A DNA stretch of 64,000 nucleotides from Rhodeus uyekii. Its lineage: Eukaryota; Chordata; Actinopteri; Cypriniformes; Acheilognathidae. Position 1 is the stretch's first letter, and each line of letters opens with the position of its first letter. Below the pieces are notes generated by a model. The model saw only the letters and a program-made list of their open reading frames with translations, did not search any database and was not told the origin of the DNA. The position numbers were made by a program, and so were the translations under genes. Shown here in pieces: positions 59,653 through 64,000 of the stretch. The stretch lies in assembly GCA_037043235.1 (NCBI GenBank), contig JAWRVZ010000003.1, positions 10,343,501-10,407,500 on the forward strand, read 5' to 3'.

Positions 59653-62600
59653 GTTATTCTAGCATATATGTGGAAAGTCAATTAAGCAATCTTGATATAA
59701 TGTCTTTTTAGATACGCAATAGTTTGTGATTTACTGTATTAAATGTCTGATAGTGCTCTTTAACGTTATTATTTTTTTAGGAGATTAAAAGCCTTTTAAA
59801 TGAATACCTTTAAATATTTAGAGTATTTCCATTTGAAGACAAGGGGGCCCAGTTCTCTTCTGTCCTATACCCTTAAACTGTCAGGTTGTAACTGAAATGA
59901 AAGGGTGCAATTGAAATAACCTTCAAAGATGCTCCTCATCAGCCTCCTTCTCCATTCAGGGCTTTCAGGGTGATCAAGCGAGGAGAAAAAAGCATCAGAG
60001 AAACATTACTTAACAGATGGAATCAAGAGCAAACTATCCTGAGGCATTAGCTTTGATCTTTGTCTTTGGCATGCCGACTTACTCTTTCACCTGTTTAGTT
60101 TACCCAAATGTACACAGAGACACCAGCGGGGCCACCGCTGCATGCAATGATGCATGAAATATGAATGGGCACTGAAATATTAAAGGATAGAGAATTTCTC
60201 TGTAGAGACCTAGGCCTGTAATTACTTCAGAAAAGTTTAGGGGATCCAGACCATGGGTCTATGAATGATTGATCTTAAAAGAGAAAATGTCACAGTTCAT
60301 TTTAGATTTAACAAAGGCATGGTTAAAAAATAGGTGAGAACTTATAGTGTCTTCTGGGAGATCCAAAGACCTTGAGTCTTAAACTACAGTATTCTGCTCC
60401 ACCTGCTGACACATCTCAATTGGATCGCTTTAGAGAGCACCTACAGTTTTTGAATTGCTATTTAGTCTTGTTTTATACTACAATTATCTGTACATCCTTA
60501 AAACAAGATAAATGCACTTGCACCACCTGGTTACTGTCAATTCCAGCCGTGACTTCCCATGGCAATGTATTTAAGCATGGAGTCATAGCTATGACTCAGC
60601 TATGCATAAGATCAATGAGACAGAATGCGCTCCGTTCTGTCTGCCACAGCCCCCACTGCAGTGCGATATTATTGGGCTGTAATTTAAAATGAGAGGTCTA
60701 GGGTATATCGGCTATGTAACAGAAAGAAGGAGACACTGCCTGGAATATCAATAGCAATGGTGGTTCTTGCCCAGAAGAGCAATGTGAAATTTCTTTAATC
60801 AGAATCACTAGTCCTGATGCAGAGCATGTGACGGTGCATTAATCTGATTGCTTTTCATGAGAACCTAGTTGACCTACTTGATGAATCCTGAAACATGTGT
60901 GGAGGATTATGGTTATGCTAAACCACTGCATGTTTTTCCCCTCAAACCAGTTGGTAAACCTGGTGCTGATTGATCACAAAATGCTGAAAACCATACTAAC
61001 CTCAAACCAAAAGCTAACCGTAGCCTCAGAATAGCATTCGTAGCATATCCTGTTAGCGTTAGCATTAGGATTAGCATTATTTTATGTCAAAGTAACAAAA
61101 ATGTTATGTTAATGGCTTCAGTTTTGATTAATACAATAACCCTGATTTAGAAAATAGATGAATATTTAACTTCAATCTATTTCAGATGTATTCACAAACC
61201 ATTTATGGTTTATTCAAGACAAAGAAATGTTAGCCTGGTTATATTAGAAATGATGTGTTCAGATTTTAAAGTGTAGCTTGACTATAACTTTTAATAATGA
61301 TTAGCCTGGCTTCTCCATCACTGCATTAGATGTCAGTTTAGATAGTGAAAGGGTTTAGGATTTGTAAATGTGGACTGCACATTACAAAATCAATTGAGAG
61401 CGCTAATGTTAGGTCAGACTGTCCTGCAGAGAGATTTTTAGTGAATTAAGCTGTGGTCAGATCAATTCAAAAGCGTCTGAGCTCATTTACCAGTGAAAGA
61501 TTGTCCATACTGCGATAACAAGGAGAAAGCAAGCTCAATTTCAGCGAGAACAAGTCATGCTACTGATAATAATCTTTAGCTACAGTATGTATTTCAGAAA
61601 CAGTTTAATTTTAAACAGTTTAATTTATGAAACACACACTTCTAATACAGATGCAAACTTACTTGTATCATTTTCAGTGAAGTGTGAGACAGTCTCTCTT
61701 GTGCAAGTCTACATTCTCTGATATGATAATATGTGTGCTTAGTTTGTATTCATGTTCCTAGCAGTTTTAAGATAAGGGAATGCTAGAAGTTTCTGCCTGA
61801 GAGAATCTTATTTCCTCAGAATCCATTAAATACAGAGAGTCTGGCTTTCACCCCCATTCAGACGGTATGATTATACTGTCATCGAGGTACAGCATGCTTT
61901 TGTGAAAGGCCATGCTATATAATTTCACATTCTCTAAGAAAAACGATCACGGTTGCCATGATCATTGAAAACCTGAAAATATCATTAAACTTTAAATTGC
62001 AATTTTTCCAGTCCATTTTAAGCAACCAGAGAAGAACAGATGTGTACTGTGTCACGACTGTGTGCGTCCTACAATTAAAGATCGGCTGATTGAGGTTGAA
62101 TATTTTAGGCTTTTAAATAAAATAAAAAATTCAGACAAACATTATTGCAGTATATATTTCAATCAGGTATATTTTTCATCAAGTTCATTTGGTTCAAAGG
62201 CATTCAGCAGATAAATTTTTTATGGGGATGAGGAACTCAATAAAACTTCCACTTTGTGTTCATTTGCTCTATAAAGAGTGTACAGGATAGATCATGCGTT
62301 TAATCAAGAGAGGGCCAAGTGTCTAAACTAAAATAAAAAATGCATTCAACAGAAAATTATGTTCTTAAAACGCTGGCACAATTAATGAGAATGAGTTGGT
62401 GAATCATAACATAATCTGATAAACACAAATTAGATATTTCAAGGCTCTTTTCATCTTAAACCATGCATAACTAATCATCAGCAAAAGGACATTTCTGCCC
62501 TCATCTTTTTTCTTTTACATATTATGATGCTGTAAGCAACAAATAGATAAATGTTTCCCCCCTCAACCAAATACAGCAGAATTTATCAAATTATTTCAAC

Positions 62601-64000
62601 CCCGAAAACCGTTGTTATTATATCTTGAATTATCTTGCAAAGCAGTTAAATTACATATACGAGGCTGATGTAAGATAGTCCATTGATTATATAATGTAAT
62701 TTAATTTATTCTATTTATGGTAAACAGCTTTCTATGAAAGCATGTGCAACAGCATAGCCTTTGCAGCAAGTGAGACTAAATAGAAAAACTCATCAAGCAC
62801 TTTAAAAACCATGTTGCCACTAAATAAAAAATTCAGAAGCCATTAAGAATCGCATCCCATGCCAGCTTAACGACTTTATTGGGTGCTTTCAGTGCCTCAC
62901 CTCATAATACATTGCAGAGCAATACCTGTATATCATATTTCTTTGGCTTCCAGTTTCAATATGTGTTTGTGTGTGTGCATGCATGAAAGAGTTATTTTAA
63001 GAACCATTCAGGATTTTTGGTCATTTTGGCTGCTCAACTACTTAACAGATAAGTACTCAAGAATTCATGAGGTATTTTTTAGAAACATGTCTAAAGAACC
63101 TTGACATGCTCTGTAACTTTCATTGGTGAGTTCATTAGAGCTAATGAGAGATTCATGAACAAATCATTCATTCGAGTCTGATCTTTTTAATGAATCAAAC
63201 TGCACCATGAGCTGCGTTTCATAAAGCATCATATGCCAAAATAGATTGTAGAAACTCTTTTTGTGACTATAGTCTCAAGTGTGCTTAGACTCACAATGGT
63301 TTTGGAAAACAGTCTAAAAGGATTAATTTGTGAATCGAACTGATTATGATATTGTGTTCAGCTCATTGAATCAGTGATCTGGTTACAGTACTGGACTGGA
63401 AGATTATTAGTCAATAAGTACTAAAGTGTGGCTTTAGAAGACATAGCACACCCTCTTGAAACTTGAAAGTCTCATTCCTTGTTCATTGCAATTGCATGTA
63501 CAGTAAGCAACCAGCATATGGTTAACCCACATTTTAAATACTTTCCTTTTGGGAAACCGTTTTGGATTCTGCTGGATTTTCGGATCTGATGGAGATGAGT
63601 CTGATCATAATCTTTGTCAGATTTTAAACTGGAGCAAGAGACTTCACCTTCACAGTTTATTTGCTGCTTGCTCTTGTCTATTTTTAAAATAAATTCCACT
63701 GGTAAACATTTTCTGGACAATTTCATGCATAATGGAGAAATAACATTCAGGCCAAACACAGTTAAAGGGTAACAGAAGGGATTTCTACTTTGAAAGTCTG
63801 AAGTGTGACAGACCTTGGCTTCTTGTTTCTAAACTAAGAGCTTCTTGTGTGGTTTTGATTGCTATGTATACTTACATTGTACCTAGTGTAAATAAAAGGT
63901 AGCCATGTAAGATTTTTTAATCATGACAGCATGCTCAGTCCTATAGGGCAAAGCCTCAACCCCCTGCCAGAGAATGATGTCCAGTCTTTCCATTGTTACT
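59653..64000. other. 5' flanking / intergenic DNA, no gene recognised
   Basis: 4.3 kb with ORFs no longer than about 106 codons, none with a family signature. 59,860-60,260 and 60,360-60,900 have balanced composition and no recognised repeat. If a neighbouring gene begins here, I cannot see it. Confidence 0.4.

Overview
The window is vertebrate nuclear DNA, almost certainly from a teleost and most likely a cypriniform (carp, minnow or loach-like) fish. Coding sequence is sparse and split by long introns with GT/AG junctions. The rest is crowded with repeats typical of fish: Tc1-like elements, TA-flanked inverted-repeat elements, tRNA-derived SINEs, L2/CR1-type LINE pieces, a PIF/Harbinger remnant and several copies of a dispersed repeat that I associate with cyprinids. 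The cypriniform call rests on recognising these repeats from memory, not on a database search.

One protein-coding gene is recognisable. It lies on the minus strand and covers most of the window. I assembled nine consecutive coding exons by homology and by matching splice phase: exon 1 57777-58017, then 29056-29248, 27372-27538, 23953-24136, 21926-22123, 20240-20354, 14526-14711, 12337-12474 and 10666-10761. They total 1518 coding bases (506 codons) in one open frame. The product is polypeptide N-acetylgalactosaminyltransferase 18 (galnt18, paralogue a or b not resolved), a Golgi/ER type II membrane glycosyltransferase-family protein of the 'Y' subfamily. The stem, the GT-A catalytic domain and the first part of the ricin-type lectin domain are present. 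About 100 C-terminal residues are missing and probably lie left of position 1.

Layout. Positions 1-10,665 lie downstream of exon 9 (intron 9) and hold two TA-flanked elements, a decayed Tc1 element and a striking 1.86-kb minisatellite of 27-bp units. Positions 10,666-29,248 carry exons 9 to 2 with introns of 1.5-5.5 kb. Positions 29,249-57,776 are the 28.5-kb intron 1, filled with a LINE, Tc1, Harbinger, hAT-like and pogo/Tigger-like remnants. Positions 57,777-58,330 hold exon 1 and a CpG-rich promoter/5' leader with an overlapping upstream ORF. Positions 58,331-64,000 are 5' flanking DNA with one SINE and one Tc1-like end, and no gene that I recognise.

I found no new multi-gene system. The best unexplained structures are the minisatellite, which has a 459-bp higher-order duplication and seems to have grown inside a dispersed element; two nested transposon stacks; a TTAA-flanked element saturated with one short motif; and a 17-codon uORF overlapping the galnt18 start codon.
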